Source: Chlamydiae bacterium RIFCSPLOWO2_12_FULL_49_12 | GTDB lineage: Bacteria; Chlamydiota; Chlamydiia; Chlamydiales; Rhabdochlamydiaceae | Direction of reading: 5' to 3' | Assembly (NCBI GenBank): GCA_001796315.1 | Contig: MGME01000016.1 | Location: forward strand, 1 to 50,688 | DNA: 50,688 nucleotides | Part shown: piece by piece, positions 26,171 to 34,566 of the stretch | Layout of the letters: each line of letters begins with the position of its first letter | Numbering within the stretch: position 1 is the stretch's first letter | Position numbers and translations under genes: made by a program | Notes under the pieces: generated by a model | What the model was told of the DNA's origin: nothing | Database searches by the model: none | The model's input: the letters and a program-made list of their open reading frames with translations, nothing else

Positions 26171-26710
26171 TTACGCTGTTTTAAAGGGCATCCCAAGCAG
26201 CTTCAAGAGCTCAAAACACTCCTTGTCTGTTGAAGCAGAAGTAACAAAGGTAATATTCATGCCCTGTTTTCTCTTCACCTCATCCAAAGAAATCTCAGGA
26301 AATATCTGCTGATCTTCAAGACCGAGAGAATAACATCCTCGTCCATCGCATTTATGGCTAAAGCCGCGGAAGTCCCGAATACGGGGGACGACGATATTCA
26401 CAAATCGGTCAAAGAAATCATACATCCTCTTGCGTCGCAAGGTAACCTTTAGGCCAAGCGGCTGCCCCTCGCGCACTTTAAAGTTGGCAATGGCAACCTT
26501 GGATCGCAGCATCAACGGCTTTTGTCCCGATAACTGAGTCAGTTCCTTGATGCAGTCCTGAAGGGAGTTTTTATCCTTTGAGGCTTCTCCAATTCCCATA
26601 CTAATCACGATCTTTTTGAGCACGGGGATTAGCATGGGATTGCTGAAGCCATACTTCTCTTGCAGCGCTTGCTTGATCTCGCTGTTAAATCTCTGTTTCA
26701 GTCTCGACAT
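26171..26710 (-). CDS. rplE: 50S ribosomal protein L5
   Basis: 179 residues: [20 protein letters not shown] near 11, [20 protein letters not shown] near 55, [20 protein letters not shown] near 92. L5 binds 5S rRNA and bridges to the 30S head. It is 7 bp downstream of rplX. Confidence 0.98.
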   Translation of the reverse strand: MSRLKQRFNSEIKQALQEKYGFSNPMLIPVLKKIVISMGIGEASKDKNSLQDCIKELTQLSGQKPLMLRSKVAIANFKVREGQPLGLKVTLRRKRMYDFFDRFVNIVVPRIRDFRGFSHKCDGRGCYSLGLEDQQIFPEISLDEVKRKQGMNITFVTSASTDKECFELLKLLGMPFKTA

Positions 26711-26717
26711 ACTCTCT

Positions 26718-27038
26718 CTATATTACTCGGTATAGGATCTCTTTACCCTCGTCCAGGTAATAGAGCTCTTTTTTACCTTCTTGATTCATCCTGACCTTTA
26801 ACCGCACAGGTTTTTCCTTTTCATTGCAGGCGCTCACATTCGATAAGGCAATCGGCCGCTCAATTTCAATAATCTCTGAGCGCGTCTCTTGTGTACGCCT
26901 TTTAAAGTGGCGCTTACGCACGTTGATGCCCTGAACAATGACGCGGTCTTTTTGCTTAGAAAGGATCTTTCCGACACGTCCTTTGTCATTTCCGGTAATG
27001 ACGACTACTTTATCATTTTTCTTTAGCCGCTTACTCAT
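26718..27038 (-). CDS. rplX: 50S ribosomal protein L24
   Basis: 106 residues. The start at 27038 was chosen because [20 protein letters not shown] is the family N-terminus, CCGGAGG lies just upstream, and it begins 1 bp after the rplN stop. A longer upstream in-frame opening would run inside rplN. The KOW motif is at ~7-35. L24 starts 50S assembly. Confidence 0.97.
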   Translation of the reverse strand: MSKRLKKNDKVVVITGNDKGRVGKILSKQKDRVIVQGINVRKRHFKRRTQETRSEIIEIERPIALSNVSACNEKEKPVRLKVRMNQEGKKELYYLDEGKEILYRVI

Positions 27039-27039
27039 T

Positions 27040-27408
27040 TTAGATGACCTCCGGAGCAAGAGAACTGATTTTAACAAAACCGCATTCCCGCACTTCTCTA
27101 GCAACGGGGCCAAAGATACGCGTCCCTCGAGGATTGGATTTCTCATCGAGAAGCACGCAGCTATTATCGTAAAACCGCAAATGCGAGCCATCGGACCGTT
27201 TGATGTAATTTTTTGTACGGACAATCACTGCCTTGACAACTTCGCCTTTTTTTACGGCCCCTTTCGGTTCCGCAGCCTTCACGGAGCAAACGATGATGTC
27301 CCCCACATGTGCATAACGCCTCCTCGATCCGCCGAGAACTTTAAAACATTTCACTCTCTTAGCGCCGGTATTGTCTGCAACTTCAAGTTCGGTTTCTTGT
27401 TGAATCAT
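27040..27408 (-). CDS. rplN: 50S ribosomal protein L14
   Basis: 122 residues: [20 protein letters not shown] start, [20 protein letters not shown] near 60, and [20 protein letters not shown] at the C-terminus. L14 forms an intersubunit bridge. All usual blocks are present. Confidence 0.98.
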   Translation of the reverse strand: MIQQETELEVADNTGAKRVKCFKVLGGSRRRYAHVGDIIVCSVKAAEPKGAVKKGEVVKAVIVRTKNYIKRSDGSHLRFYDNSCVLLDEKSNPRGTRIFGPVAREVRECGFVKISSLAPEVI

Positions 27409-27425
27409 AGAACTGTCTTCCTGGT

Positions 27426-27680
27426 TTAATCGATGACTTCAATGACTTTCCAGCATTTCAGTTTCGATAGAGGCCTTGTTTCGATGATCTTCACCTGTTT
27501 TCCTACAGGAATCTCAGGAAGATCGTGGTGCGCATAATAACGTTTCGCGCGTGTAATTACTTTGTCGAAATGGGGATGTCTCAGTGTGCGTTCAACTCTA
27601 ACGGTGACCGTCTTTTGCATCTTATTCGAGACAACCTTTCCTTCCTTTATCTTGCGCTTGGTTTTCAGCATATTATCCAT
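27426..27680 (-). CDS. rpsQ: 30S ribosomal protein S17
   Basis: 84 residues: [20 protein letters not shown] start, [20 protein letters not shown] near 48, ending [13 protein letters not shown]17 is a 16S rRNA-binding OB-fold protein. 1 bp after rpmC. Confidence 0.98.
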   Translation of the reverse strand: MDNMLKTKRKIKEGKVVSNKMQKTVTVRVERTLRHPHFDKVITRAKRYYAHHDLPEIPVGKQVKIIETRPLSKLKCWKVIEVID

Positions 27681-27681
27681 A

Positions 27682-27888
27682 CTACTCCCGGGGCTTTTCT
27701 CCTTTTTCTTTCAGAAGGGTCAAAACCTGTGCACGTTTGCGTTTTTTTGACCTGAACAGGTGCGGCTTTTCAAGTTTGCGATGAAGGCTCTTCTCGTTGT
27801 TGAGCTCAAAAATCTCCTTCGAGAGCTCATCATAGAGCGTTTGCAACTCTGAGATGCTTTGCATGCGCAACTGCTTTATTTTTTCCAT
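27682..27888 (-). CDS. rpmC: 50S ribosomal protein L29
   Basis: 68 residues, helical hairpin: MEKIKQLRMQSISELQTLYD, then LSKEIFELNNEKSLHRKLEK. L29 lies near the tunnel exit and helps dock trigger factor and SRP. Divergent in sequence but correct in size and position between rplP and rpsQ. Confidence 0.93.
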   Translation of the reverse strand: MEKIKQLRMQSISELQTLYDELSKEIFELNNEKSLHRKLEKPHLFRSKKRKRAQVLTLLKEKGEKPRE

Positions 27889-27918
27889 ATCTTCCTCTTA
27901 AATTGCACAAAGCCGAGC

Positions 27919-28338
27919 TTAAGCACTCTCTACGCGCCTAACAAACCGTGTACGAATTCCTAACTTTGCGGCCGCAAGCTTCATCGCTTCTTGAGCCTCA
28001 GTCTCGGGAACACTGCCCACTTCGAAAAGGATTCTTCCAGGTTTGACAACGGCGACCCAATGGTCTGGAGCTCCCTTTCCTTTTCCCATACGCGTTTCCG
28101 CAGGTTTCTTTGTAACGACCTTATCGGGGAAGATGCGAATCCAGACTTTGCCCCTCCGCTGGAAATAACGGGTGATCGCCACACGGCACGCTTCAATCTG
28201 TTTATTTGTAATTCTTCCTCGATCAAGCGCCTGCATCCCAAAATCGCCAAAGTGCACAAAAGTTGCTCCTTTGCTCAGTCCCGCCATGCTGCCTTTTTGC
28301 ATCTTGCGATGCTTCGTTCGTGAGGGCATCATCACCAT
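27919..28338 (-). CDS. rplP: 50S ribosomal protein L16
   Basis: 139 residues: [20 protein letters not shown] near the start (ATG at 28338 or 28329), then [20 protein letters not shown] near 100 and [19 protein letters not shown] at the end. L16 organises the A-site and peptidyl transferase region. It begins 3 bp after the rpsC stop. Confidence 0.98.
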   Translation of the reverse strand: MVMMPSRTKHRKMQKGSMAGLSKGATFVHFGDFGMQALDRGRITNKQIEACRVAITRYFQRRGKVWIRIFPDKVVTKKPAETRMGKGKGAPDHWVAVVKPGRILFEVGSVPETEAQEAMKLAAAKLGIRTRFVRRVESA

Positions 28339-28341
28339 AGC

Positions 28342-28918
28342 TTATACTCCTTCAGCTCGCGTTTCCATCTCCTCGCCCTTATTAATCCAGACCTTGACCC
28401 CAATGGACCCGTAGGTCGTCTCTGCACGCCCCATCGCATAATCAATATCCACTCTTATCGTGTGCAGAGGGATTCTTCCCTCTTTGTACCATTCAGTCCG
28501 CGCGATCTCCGCCCCTCCGATCCGTCCTGCAATCTGGATCTTAATGCCTCGCGCTCCCGCATCCATCCGCGACAAGTTTTGCATCCAGATCAGGTCTTTT
28601 AATCTCATCCACCTCGATCCAGACCTCCTCCCCTGTTGCTTTGCGCAAGTCTGCTTTCAGCTGATCGATCTCAGCCCCTTTTTTCCCAATGACCAGACCG
28701 GGCCTTGCCGTATGAATCGTCACCTCAACTTTTCCACTCATCCGCCGGATCGTAAACTTGGATGCTCCCTGGCAGGAAGGCTTGCTGCTTAAAAAATCGC
28801 GTATCTTCTTGTCGTCGCCCAGTAACTTTCCAAACTCTTGCTTGTTCGCATACCACGATGAGCGCCAATCTTTTGTTCGTACAAGTCTAAATCCAATTGG
28901 AGACGTTTTCTGTCCCAT
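28342..28918 (-). pseudogene. rpsC: 30S ribosomal protein S3 gene, frame broken by apparent internal deletion
   Basis: From ATG 28918 (GAGGAG upstream) the frame reads MGQKTSPIGFRLVRTKDWRS and onward through the KH domain to [14 protein letters not shown], then runs into GCGSARH and a stop at 28541. The rest of S3 is in another frame from ~28590: [20 protein letters not shown] to [11 protein letters not shown]. The ~24 residues expected in between (family pattern NIA.QLERRVSFRRAMK...) are missing at DNA level. The locus length needs about 71 nt to restore a frame. S3 shapes the mRNA entry channel and is essential, so this is a sequence or assembly error, a very recent lesion, or another copy exists elsewhere. 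Confidence 0.9.
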
Positions 28919-28923
28919 TTTTC

Positions 28924-29268
28924 TTACTCCTCTTCTCGTCCCACGATCACAGTAAAATGGCTGGTGCGCTTCATGATAGGAACACGCCCTCCACGGCATT
29001 TCGATTTGGCTCTTTTCAAAACAGACCCCGCATCGACACGCACCTCTTTAACAATGAGATCTTTTCTCGGAATGTTGAGTTGCGTTTCAGCATTTGCTAC
29101 AGCGCTATCCAAAGTCTTTTTCAACAGACGCCCGCTTTTCATGCGGCAAAATTGCATCTGAAGGCTCGCCTCCTCGACAGGAAGGCCGCGCATTAAATCC
29201 GCGGCAAGCCTCGCCTTGCGTGGAGGAATTCGTATATGTTTTGTGACAGCTTTTCTAGTTTGCGTCAT
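28924..29268 (-). CDS. rplV: 50S ribosomal protein L22
   Basis: 114 residues: [20 protein letters not shown] near 12, [18 protein letters not shown] near 49, then [20 protein letters not shown] near the end. L22 lines the exit tunnel with L4. Its start overlaps the rpsS stop by 4 bp. Confidence 0.98.
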   Translation of the reverse strand: MTQTRKAVTKHIRIPPRKARLAADLMRGLPVEEASLQMQFCRMKSGRLLKKTLDSAVANAETQLNIPRKDLIVKEVRVDAGSVLKRAKSKCRGGRVPIMKRTSHFTVIVGREEE

Positions 29269-29654
29269 CTCTGCTTGCCTCCTGCACCGGCGCCAGGTCC
29301 TGCCGCGGCTCCGGCTCCGGGTCCTGCTACGGGTCCTGCTACGGCTCCGGGTCCAGGGCCGGCTCCAGGGCCGGGGGCTGCTGCTTCGGCAATCTTTTTC
29401 GAGCTGTGTCCCTTAAAGATTCTTGTTGGAGAAAACTCTCCAAGACGGTGGCCGACCATATTTTCCGAAACGTAGACGCTAATAAATTTGCGTCCGTTGT
29501 GCACATCAAAGGTATGCCCAATCATATCGGGAATGATCATCGATCGCCTTGACCAGGTCTTGATCGGTTTTTTTCCTCCTTCCCGCGTTTGCTTCTCAAC
29601 TTTTGCACGTAAGTGATGATCCACAAAGGGACCTTTCCTTAATGATCTGCCCAT
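29265..29654 (-). CDS. rpsS: 30S ribosomal protein S19 with Ala/Gly/Pro-rich C-terminal tail
   Basis: 129 residues; S19 is normally about 90. Residues 1-88 are standard: [37 protein letters not shown] near 33, [17 protein letters not shown] near 62, [10 protein letters not shown] at the end. From ~89 the frame continues ~40 residues made almost only of Ala, Gly and Pro ([31 protein letters not shown]) and ends GGKQR. The DNA there is an imperfect tandem repeat of GGTCCTGC/GGCTCCGG-type units. S19 binds S13 in the 30S head near the A site. The tail overlaps the start of rplV by 4 bp. Confidence 0.95.
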   Translation of the reverse strand: MGRSLRKGPFVDHHLRAKVEKQTREGGKKPIKTWSRRSMIIPDMIGHTFDVHNGRKFISVYVSENMVGHRLGEFSPTRIFKGHSSKKIAEAAAPGPGAGPGPGAVAGPVAGPGAGAAAGPGAGAGGKQR

Positions 29655-29660
29655 CTTTCT

Positions 29661-30506
29661 TTAGCTGCTCCTTCGGCTTTTAATGATCCATTTGGTCGTC
29701 TTTCTCTTGGCTCGCGTACGGTACCCTTTTGTATACATCGCCCAAGGCGTCTGGGGATTATTCCCTTTGCTCTTGCCCTCGCCTCCGCCGTGGGGATGAT
29801 CCACCGGATTCATGGCCGTTCCCCGAACCGTCGGCCGAATTCCCTTCCAACGCTTGCGTCCCGCTTTTCCTTCTGCGCGCAGCGTTCTTTCCGCATTGGA
29901 AAGCGCTCCCAGAGTAGCCCTGCAATTTTCATGGATCATACGAACTTCGTTGGAGGGCATTTTTATAGTAGCATAACCGCTGCTGCGCGCCATGAGCTGA
30001 GCCGAGAGTCCTGCCGAACGCACTAGTTTGCCTCCTCTACCGGGATGCATCTCAATATTGTGGATCACTGAACCCAGTGGCATATCTTTCAACTTAAGGC
30101 AGCAGCCAACCTTGTACGGAGCGCTTGTTTGCGTTGCTACCCGATCCCCTTTCTTGAGGCCTGCAGGAGCCAAAATGTAACGCTTTTCTCCATCGGCATA
30201 ATGCAAAAGCGCAATGAAAGTCGTCCGGTTGGGGTCGTATTCAATGGAGGCGACGCGTGCAGGAACCTTCTCTTTATCGCGCTTGAAATCAATCAGCCGA
30301 TAAAACCGTTTATGCCCCCCGCCCCGATGGCGGCAGGTGATATGGCCATGATGGTTGCGTCCGTTGGTTCTCATTTTTTTGACGAGAAGCGCCTTGCAGG
30401 GCTTCGCCACCGCGCGCTTTTTGGGAGAAATGCGCGTTAGTTCCTCCGTGCTATTTAATACAAGGTGACGTCTCGTTGACGTCGTCGGGCGAAATGTCTT
30501 AGCCAT
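29661..30506 (-). CDS. rplB: 50S ribosomal protein L2
   Basis: 281 residues: [20 protein letters not shown] start, [20 protein letters not shown] near 49, and [20 protein letters not shown] near 229 with the peptidyl-transferase-proximal His. L2 is needed for subunit association and peptide-bond formation. Confidence 0.98.
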   Translation of the reverse strand: MAKTFRPTTSTRRHLVLNSTEELTRISPKKRAVAKPCKALLVKKMRTNGRNHHGHITCRHRGGGHKRFYRLIDFKRDKEKVPARVASIEYDPNRTTFIALLHYADGEKRYILAPAGLKKGDRVATQTSAPYKVGCCLKLKDMPLGSVIHNIEMHPGRGGKLVRSAGLSAQLMARSSGYATIKMPSNEVRMIHENCRATLGALSNAERTLRAEGKAGRKRWKGIRPTVRGTAMNPVDHPHGGGEGKSKGNNPQTPWAMYTKGYRTRAKRKTTKWIIKSRRSS

Positions 30507-30509
30507 AAT

Positions 30510-30848
30510 CTATACGCTCTCCTCTAGAACATCTCCCGGCGAAAAAGAGACCACAGCCTTTTTATATCCCGCCTTAAACCCCTCTCTCCCTCGGACTCGA
30601 CGCGGTTTCGGTTTCATCGTAATCGTATTGACACCCGTCACTTTGACGCCTCTTCCTGCATAAATCTCTTCTACCGCTTCTGCGATCTCTTTTTTATTCG
30701 CTCTTTTGTCGACGAGAAAAAGCGCTTTTGGCGTATTGCAGCGAGTAATGCAAGGATTACTCGTCGCATGTTCGAGCCCTTGCAGAACAGAAGCTTTCTC
30801 TGTTACATACCGGGACTTGATCACATCGTAGGGCTTTTTTTTCTTCAT
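30510..30848 (-). CDS. rplW: 50S ribosomal protein L23
   Basis: 112 residues: KKPYDVIKSRYVTEKASVLQ start, ALFLVDKRANKKEIAEAVEE near 43, and VTGVNTITMKPKPRRVRG near 72. L23 forms the docking site for trigger factor and SRP at the tunnel exit. Length is slightly above average. Confidence 0.97.
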   Translation of the reverse strand: MKKKKPYDVIKSRYVTEKASVLQGLEHATSNPCITRCNTPKALFLVDKRANKKEIAEAVEEIYAGRGVKVTGVNTITMKPKPRRVRGREGFKAGYKKAVVSFSPGDVLEESV

Positions 30849-30851
30849 CTG

Positions 30852-31517
30852 TCACTCATTAAGAAGGATCTTTAATTCATCAAGGGCATTTTCCATCAGC
30901 ACTGCATCTTCATGAAGCGCCGCATCATACCCTCCAAGGTTTGGAAGCAATAAAAAAGAGATGTCCGGAATGTTGCGTATGCTCCTCACAAAGTTTGCAT
31001 ACCGCTCTTTTGGAGAAACTTCTCCCTGTATGGAACCTTCAGCCAGAAAAAGGGCTCGTTTACCCTCAATCCCGCTGCCTTTCAAAAAACGAACGACTGC
31101 TTTGGTTTGCGGCTTGTCCATCTTTGGAGTTTCTAGAACATAGAGCCGCCCCGCTTTCGCCTTTTCAAGCAACAAATAGCGTATTGCCGCCCGTCTCTCT
31201 TTTTTGTTGATGCGAATGTGCTGATCAAACTTGGGACGCGGACCTCCCACTCTTCCCCCTCCCCGGTACTGGGTCGCTCCAAGAAAGCCTTGCCGCGCTC
31301 TCCCCGTCCCTTTCTGTGGATGGGGTTTTTGGTGGGAATGGTTAACTTCTCTTCGCGTCTGCGTGTTGGCAGACCATTGGCGTGCGTTGGCCCGAAGCGC
31401 TACCAAATAATCCTTTACCATCTGCGGATTCGCCTTCCCTTGCAGCAGCTCTTCCGAAAGCTCCACAGAGCCGGTCTCTTTTCCTTCCAAATTGAATTTC
31501 TTTAGCATCAGCGCCAC
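30852..31517 (-). CDS. rplD: 50S ribosomal protein L4
   Basis: 221 residues: LKKFNLEGKETGSVELSEEL start, HQKPHPQKGTGRARQGFLGA near 63 and YRGGGRVGGPRPKFDQHI near 85, the tunnel loop. L4 binds 23S rRNA and in some bacteria controls its own operon. It lies between rplC and rplW. Confidence 0.97.
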   Translation of the reverse strand: MALMLKKFNLEGKETGSVELSEELLQGKANPQMVKDYLVALRANARQWSANTQTRREVNHSHQKPHPQKGTGRARQGFLGATQYRGGGRVGGPRPKFDQHIRINKKERRAAIRYLLLEKAKAGRLYVLETPKMDKPQTKAVVRFLKGSGIEGKRALFLAEGSIQGEVSPKERYANFVRSIRNIPDISFLLLPNLGGYDAALHEDAVLMENALDELKILLNE

Positions 31518-31529
31518 GGCTTAACTCCG

Positions 31530-32177
31530 TTACTTTCCTTTTTTCTTCACAGCTCGACTGATCTCGACAACTGAACCGCGCGCCCCGGGGACTGCTCCGG
31601 CTACCAAAAGACATCTTTTCTCCGGATCAACCTTCACGATTCTCAGGTTTTGCACCCTCACTCTTTCACCGCCCATTCTTCCTGCCATCTTTTGCCCCGG
31701 CAGGCAGCGTCCAGGCGTTGTTCTCATTCCCGTAGAGCCGCCATGGCGATGAAAGCCGGAACCATGCGCAGCAGGCCCTCCCTTGAAATTATGACGCTTC
31801 ATGACGCCCTGAAACCCCTTGCCCTTTGAAACAGCGGCAACATCGACAAAGGCGCAATCTGCAAAGATAGCGACATCTATCTCCTGCCCCGGCTTGTACT
31901 CTTCGATCTTCTCCACAGGAGATTCCAAAAGAGCTCTGCGAGGTTCTATGCCGGCTTTTTTAAAATGTCCTTTTAAGGGATTTGAAATGTTTTTTACTTT
32001 TGAAGGCGTCGCTTTGAAAGCCGCTAGCTGCACGGCAGAATAACCATCCCGTTCCAAGCTTTTGACCTGAGAGACTATGTTGGGTTCGGCGGAGATCACA
32101 GTGCAGACAACAAGATTTCCCTTCTCATCGTAGACTTGAGCCATTCCCTCTTTTTTTCCTAAAAATTTCATTGTCAT
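31530..32177 (-). CDS. rplC: 50S ribosomal protein L3
   Basis: 215 residues from ATG 32177 (or 32171): MKFLGKKEGMAQVYDEKGNL start, then KGKGFQGVMKRHNFKGGPAA near 120 and HGGSTGMRTTPGRCLPGQKM near 145. L3 is an early assembly protein near the peptidyl transferase centre. It is the first gene of the operon here; rpsJ, usually upstream, is not present, as in C. trachomatis. Confidence 0.98.
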   Translation of the reverse strand: MTMKFLGKKEGMAQVYDEKGNLVVCTVISAEPNIVSQVKSLERDGYSAVQLAAFKATPSKVKNISNPLKGHFKKAGIEPRRALLESPVEKIEEYKPGQEIDVAIFADCAFVDVAAVSKGKGFQGVMKRHNFKGGPAAHGSGFHRHGGSTGMRTTPGRCLPGQKMAGRMGGERVRVQNLRIVKVDPEKRCLLVAGAVPGARGSVVEISRAVKKKGK

Positions 32178-32446
32178 ACACGCCTTTTAATTCAACTCCG
32201 CAGATCGCTTGCGGCAAGAAAGCGAGCTCTCAATGCCCACCATTTATCGGCATTGCGTTGCCATACAAGGACTAAAGCAAGCAGAGTAGCAAAAGGGTAG
32301 AATTTCCTACAATCAAAAATTACCATCATCCTCGTCCTGGCTAGTCCAGAGCTGAAAAAAAAAGGATGGCAAGGAGGGCGCAGATAAGTGCAAAAAGAGC
32401 CCACTCCCGAAAGAGAATCCTCTCTTCCTGAAGAAGAGGGTCGGGA
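32178..32446. other. Leader region of the ribosomal operon
   Basis: 269 bp upstream of rplC. Small hairpins are visible (GTAGGAAATTCTAC near 32305; CCGCAGATCGCTTGCGG near 32200) and could be leader structures. No convincing -35/-10 pair was found. A short membrane-peptide frame overlaps its distal end and is listed separately. Confidence 0.35.
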
Positions 32447-32460
32447 CTACGGCACCACAA
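32341..32460 (-). CDS. Possible 39-residue membrane peptide
   Basis: A TTG at 32460, overlapping the last codons of the CT529-like gene, opens 39 codons. They give a charged start (PDPLLQEERILFREW) and one hydrophobic helix (ALFALICALLAILFFSAL), ending in Asp. Position between the CT529-like gene and rplC and the helix make a small membrane protein conceivable, but there is no strong ribosome binding site and no known family. It may also be chance. Confidence 0.25.
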   Translation of the reverse strand: MWCRSPDPLLQEERILFREWALFALICALLAILFFSALD

Positions 32461-33310
32461 GCGCGCCGCGGGCAATCTCCTGTTCCATTTTTTGAAGCGA
32501 CTTCTTTTGATCACGGGGGAGTTCCAGACGGTACTGATTCGTGATGCTGCTCAATTGCAAAAAGGAGAGCTCTTCAAAGAGAGGCGCAACAGCACGTTTT
32601 ACATAAAAATCGGTTGCAAGAGACAGGGTTAGGGCAGTTGAGGAGAAGAGAAGGGGAAGAGAGGCGGGCACGAAAACGCCGAGAAAGAAGGTGAGCGCTC
32701 CCAGCACTGCTCCAACAAGAGAGGAGATCTTATACGCGCATCCAAAGAGCTCCGCTTGCCTCTTTGCCGCCAAGGCTTCTTTGACCTGGAGATCCGCATC
32801 GGATGCGAGCGCATGGGTTAAATGCGAGATCTCCTCTCTCTCTTTCCAAAGAGCGCAGAGACAGCCCATGATGAAAGCGGGTCTCCCAATCCTCTCGAGA
32901 AGCCTTGCGGCCGGTTGGCTCATCGTCGTCCAAAAGGTCTCTAACATGACTTCCGATGAGCTCCAGATGTCCATCAGGGCCTCGAGCAGGTCTCGGAGGC
33001 AGGCAACGGCTTTTCCCTGCTCTACAAGAGCGCTCCAGCCGCTCATCAACCGCTGCAGGGAGCAAGAACATGTGTTTAAGCTGGGAAAAATGTCGGCCAT
33101 GTCGAAAAAGCTCCGGAAATCACTGCAAACAAAATAGATCCGTGCATAGGGTGAGGTTTGGAGCGAGAGAGCCCCCAAATGAACGCACCAGTCAAAGACT
33201 TCAGTCACGACTCCTGCTAACTTGCGCACTGAGGACGGCATTTCTGCCCAAGAGCAAAAAGTATCCCAGCAGGAAAAAGCGCCCTGCGAAACAGAGGTTG
33301 TACAAACCAT
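32447..33310 (-). CDS. CT529/Cap1-position protein with bilobed hydrophobic domain (copy 1)
   Basis: 287 residues, Cys-rich in the first half. At ~193-235 it has two hydrophobic lobes split by a short turn (ISSLVGAVLGALTFFLGVFV, then ASLPLLFSSTALTLSLAT), the hallmark of chlamydial inclusion-membrane (Inc) proteins. Charged, coil-like segments flank it (LASDADLQVKEALAAKRQ). It lies between rplC and fmt, exactly where CT529 (Cap1) lies in C. trachomatis. The next gene has the same length and layout. No signal peptide; Inc proteins leave by type III secretion. Assignment rests on position and hydropathy, not on clear similarity. Confidence 0.6.
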   Translation of the reverse strand: MVCTTSVSQGAFSCWDTFCSWAEMPSSVRKLAGVVTEVFDWCVHLGALSLQTSPYARIYFVCSDFRSFFDMADIFPSLNTCSCSLQRLMSGWSALVEQGKAVACLRDLLEALMDIWSSSEVMLETFWTTMSQPAARLLERIGRPAFIMGCLCALWKEREEISHLTHALASDADLQVKEALAAKRQAELFGCAYKISSLVGAVLGALTFFLGVFVPASLPLLFSSTALTLSLATDFYVKRAVAPLFEELSFLQLSSITNQYRLELPRDQKKSLQKMEQEIARGALVVP

Positions 33311-33333
33311 TGAGCCTCTCTATCCAAGCCACC

Positions 33334-33500
33334 TTATACCGAAATGACTTCAAAATTTGGTTTTGGGGCGCAGCGAAAGCTCCCTCAAATCAACGATCGT
33401 AAAGTGGTCTGTATTAACGCAATACAGACCACTTTACGATCGTTGATTTCAGGGGCTTTGGCGCGCCCCAAAATCAAATTTTGAAGTCATTTCGGTATAA
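33334..33500. repeat. Long palindromic element with ~80-bp arms
   Basis: Left arm 33334-33415 and right arm 33421-33500 pair over nearly their whole length around a 5-nt loop AACGC. The ends read TTATACCGAAATGACTTC and its complement. The inner arms (AACGATCGTAAAGTGGTCTG and onward) are close to perfect. It fills the whole gap between the two CT529-like genes. Its sequence differs from family 1, so it is a second type of element. Confidence 0.9.
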
Positions 33501-33506
33501 CTCGAG

Positions 33507-34370
33507 CTAAAAAAAAGACAAGAAATGCCTCTTTCTCCAAGCTAAAGGAACAAGAGGTTTTCCAAAACCTTCTTGCGCAAAAGCTCTCAAGTTCAAGGGT
33601 CCGATGTCAGCGCGGGCCGGCTTGACGCAAAATTCTTCGAAGAAGCGGGAGAGATAAGACCACGTCAAAGCGCTGGTTGAAAAGCACAATAGAACCGTGC
33701 CGGCAATGGCAGCTTGCGCCCAAGCGGTGTAAATGAGAAAAACCCCTAAGGCGAATAGCGAGGTAAATTGCGCGATTTTTATCCATTCGTGCTTGAGCTG
33801 CGCGTCGAGCGCTTTGCTAAACGAGGAATATTTGCGCCTCCCCTCATCAGTCCCTGCGCTCTGTTGCAAACCTTGCGCTCGGGCCTCATTTGCTCTCAAC
33901 TTTAGAATCTTATCGCCGGAAAGCGCGATCTGGCACCCCATTCCGATCGTAAGACCGGGCCCTCCGACCAACTCCAGCGCCTTCTTGGTGCCGGCACTCA
34001 CCTCCGCCGACAAAACATTGACTCCGTCATCCAGAGAAGATTCTATATCCGTCACATCGCCAAGAACCTCTACATAGGATTGCCATTGATGAACATCAAA
34101 TCCCGTCAGATGCTCAATGAAAGAATTCACTTTAGAAGGGATTTCCATGAATCCGCACCAGGTCTTTACCTGCTTGGCGCGCTGCTCTAATTGCGGATAA
34201 GTACATTTTCCTCCACGAGCGACTCTTTCCCATCCGCACCCGGCCAACACTGCTTTGGCTGCATTTTTAACATCGCCTGCTTTGTCAAACAGCTTCCATC
34301 CATTCGGAGTATAATCCACTCTGAGATCCGTGTTTTCCTCTACGGCCTGGGCATTAACTGCATTAGCCAT
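33507..34370 (-). CDS. CT529/Cap1-position protein with bilobed hydrophobic domain (copy 2)
   Basis: 287 residues. ATG 34370 has AGGAG 6-9 nt upstream. An Ala/Gly-rich first half (GGPGLTIGMGCQIALSGDKI near 138) is followed by a basic coil-like segment. Then, near 198-240, come two hydrophobic lobes (IAQFTSLFALGVFLIYTAW and AAIAGTVLLCFSTSALTW). The layout (FSSTALTLS versus FSTSALTWS at the second lobe, acidic FEE after it) matches the neighbouring gene, so the two are probably diverged duplicates. Inc-like secretion into the host inclusion membrane is inferred. The end of the frame (WRKRHFLSFF) lies just beside the long palindrome. Confidence 0.6.
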   Translation of the reverse strand: MANAVNAQAVEENTDLRVDYTPNGWKLFDKAGDVKNAAKAVLAGCGWERVARGGKCTYPQLEQRAKQVKTWCGFMEIPSKVNSFIEHLTGFDVHQWQSYVEVLGDVTDIESSLDDGVNVLSAEVSAGTKKALELVGGPGLTIGMGCQIALSGDKILKLRANEARAQGLQQSAGTDEGRRKYSSFSKALDAQLKHEWIKIAQFTSLFALGVFLIYTAWAQAAIAGTVLLCFSTSALTWSYLSRFFEEFCVKPARADIGPLNLRAFAQEGFGKPLVPLAWRKRHFLSFF

Positions 34371-34566
34371 ACTTCACTCCTAAAGTTTTAGTTTTTATCA
34401 AGGTTTTGTTAAACTCCAGCATAAAACAACCTGTTATTTCTTTCTAGACGCAAAAAGAGTTTAAAGGAGTTTAAACAGAAAACGCCTCGCTCTCCTCTTG
34501 TGAAGAAAAAATTAAGATTGCCCATCTACTTTAAGAGAGGAGTTCCGTTTTATGCAAATTCAAAAA
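34371..34566. other. Gap between CT529-like copy 2 and fmt
   Basis: 196 bp, AT-rich, with short direct repeats of GAGTTTAAA near 34449-34466. It must hold the promoter of the CT529-like genes; a GATAAA-type -10 lies near 34395 but the -35 is unclear. No gene is seen. Confidence 0.35.

Noticed and set aside
28541-28608. Programmed ribosomal frameshifting in rpsC
   Set aside because: About 24 conserved residues are missing from the DNA itself, so a frame change alone could not restore S3.
29216-29475. Pro/Gly/Ala-rich frames on the plus strand
   Set aside because: They are the antisense of the S19 tail repeats; no start signal or family.
32192-32404. A 70-codon frame upstream of rplC
   Set aside because: No initiation signal, odd composition, and it overlaps the likely leader of the ribosomal operon.
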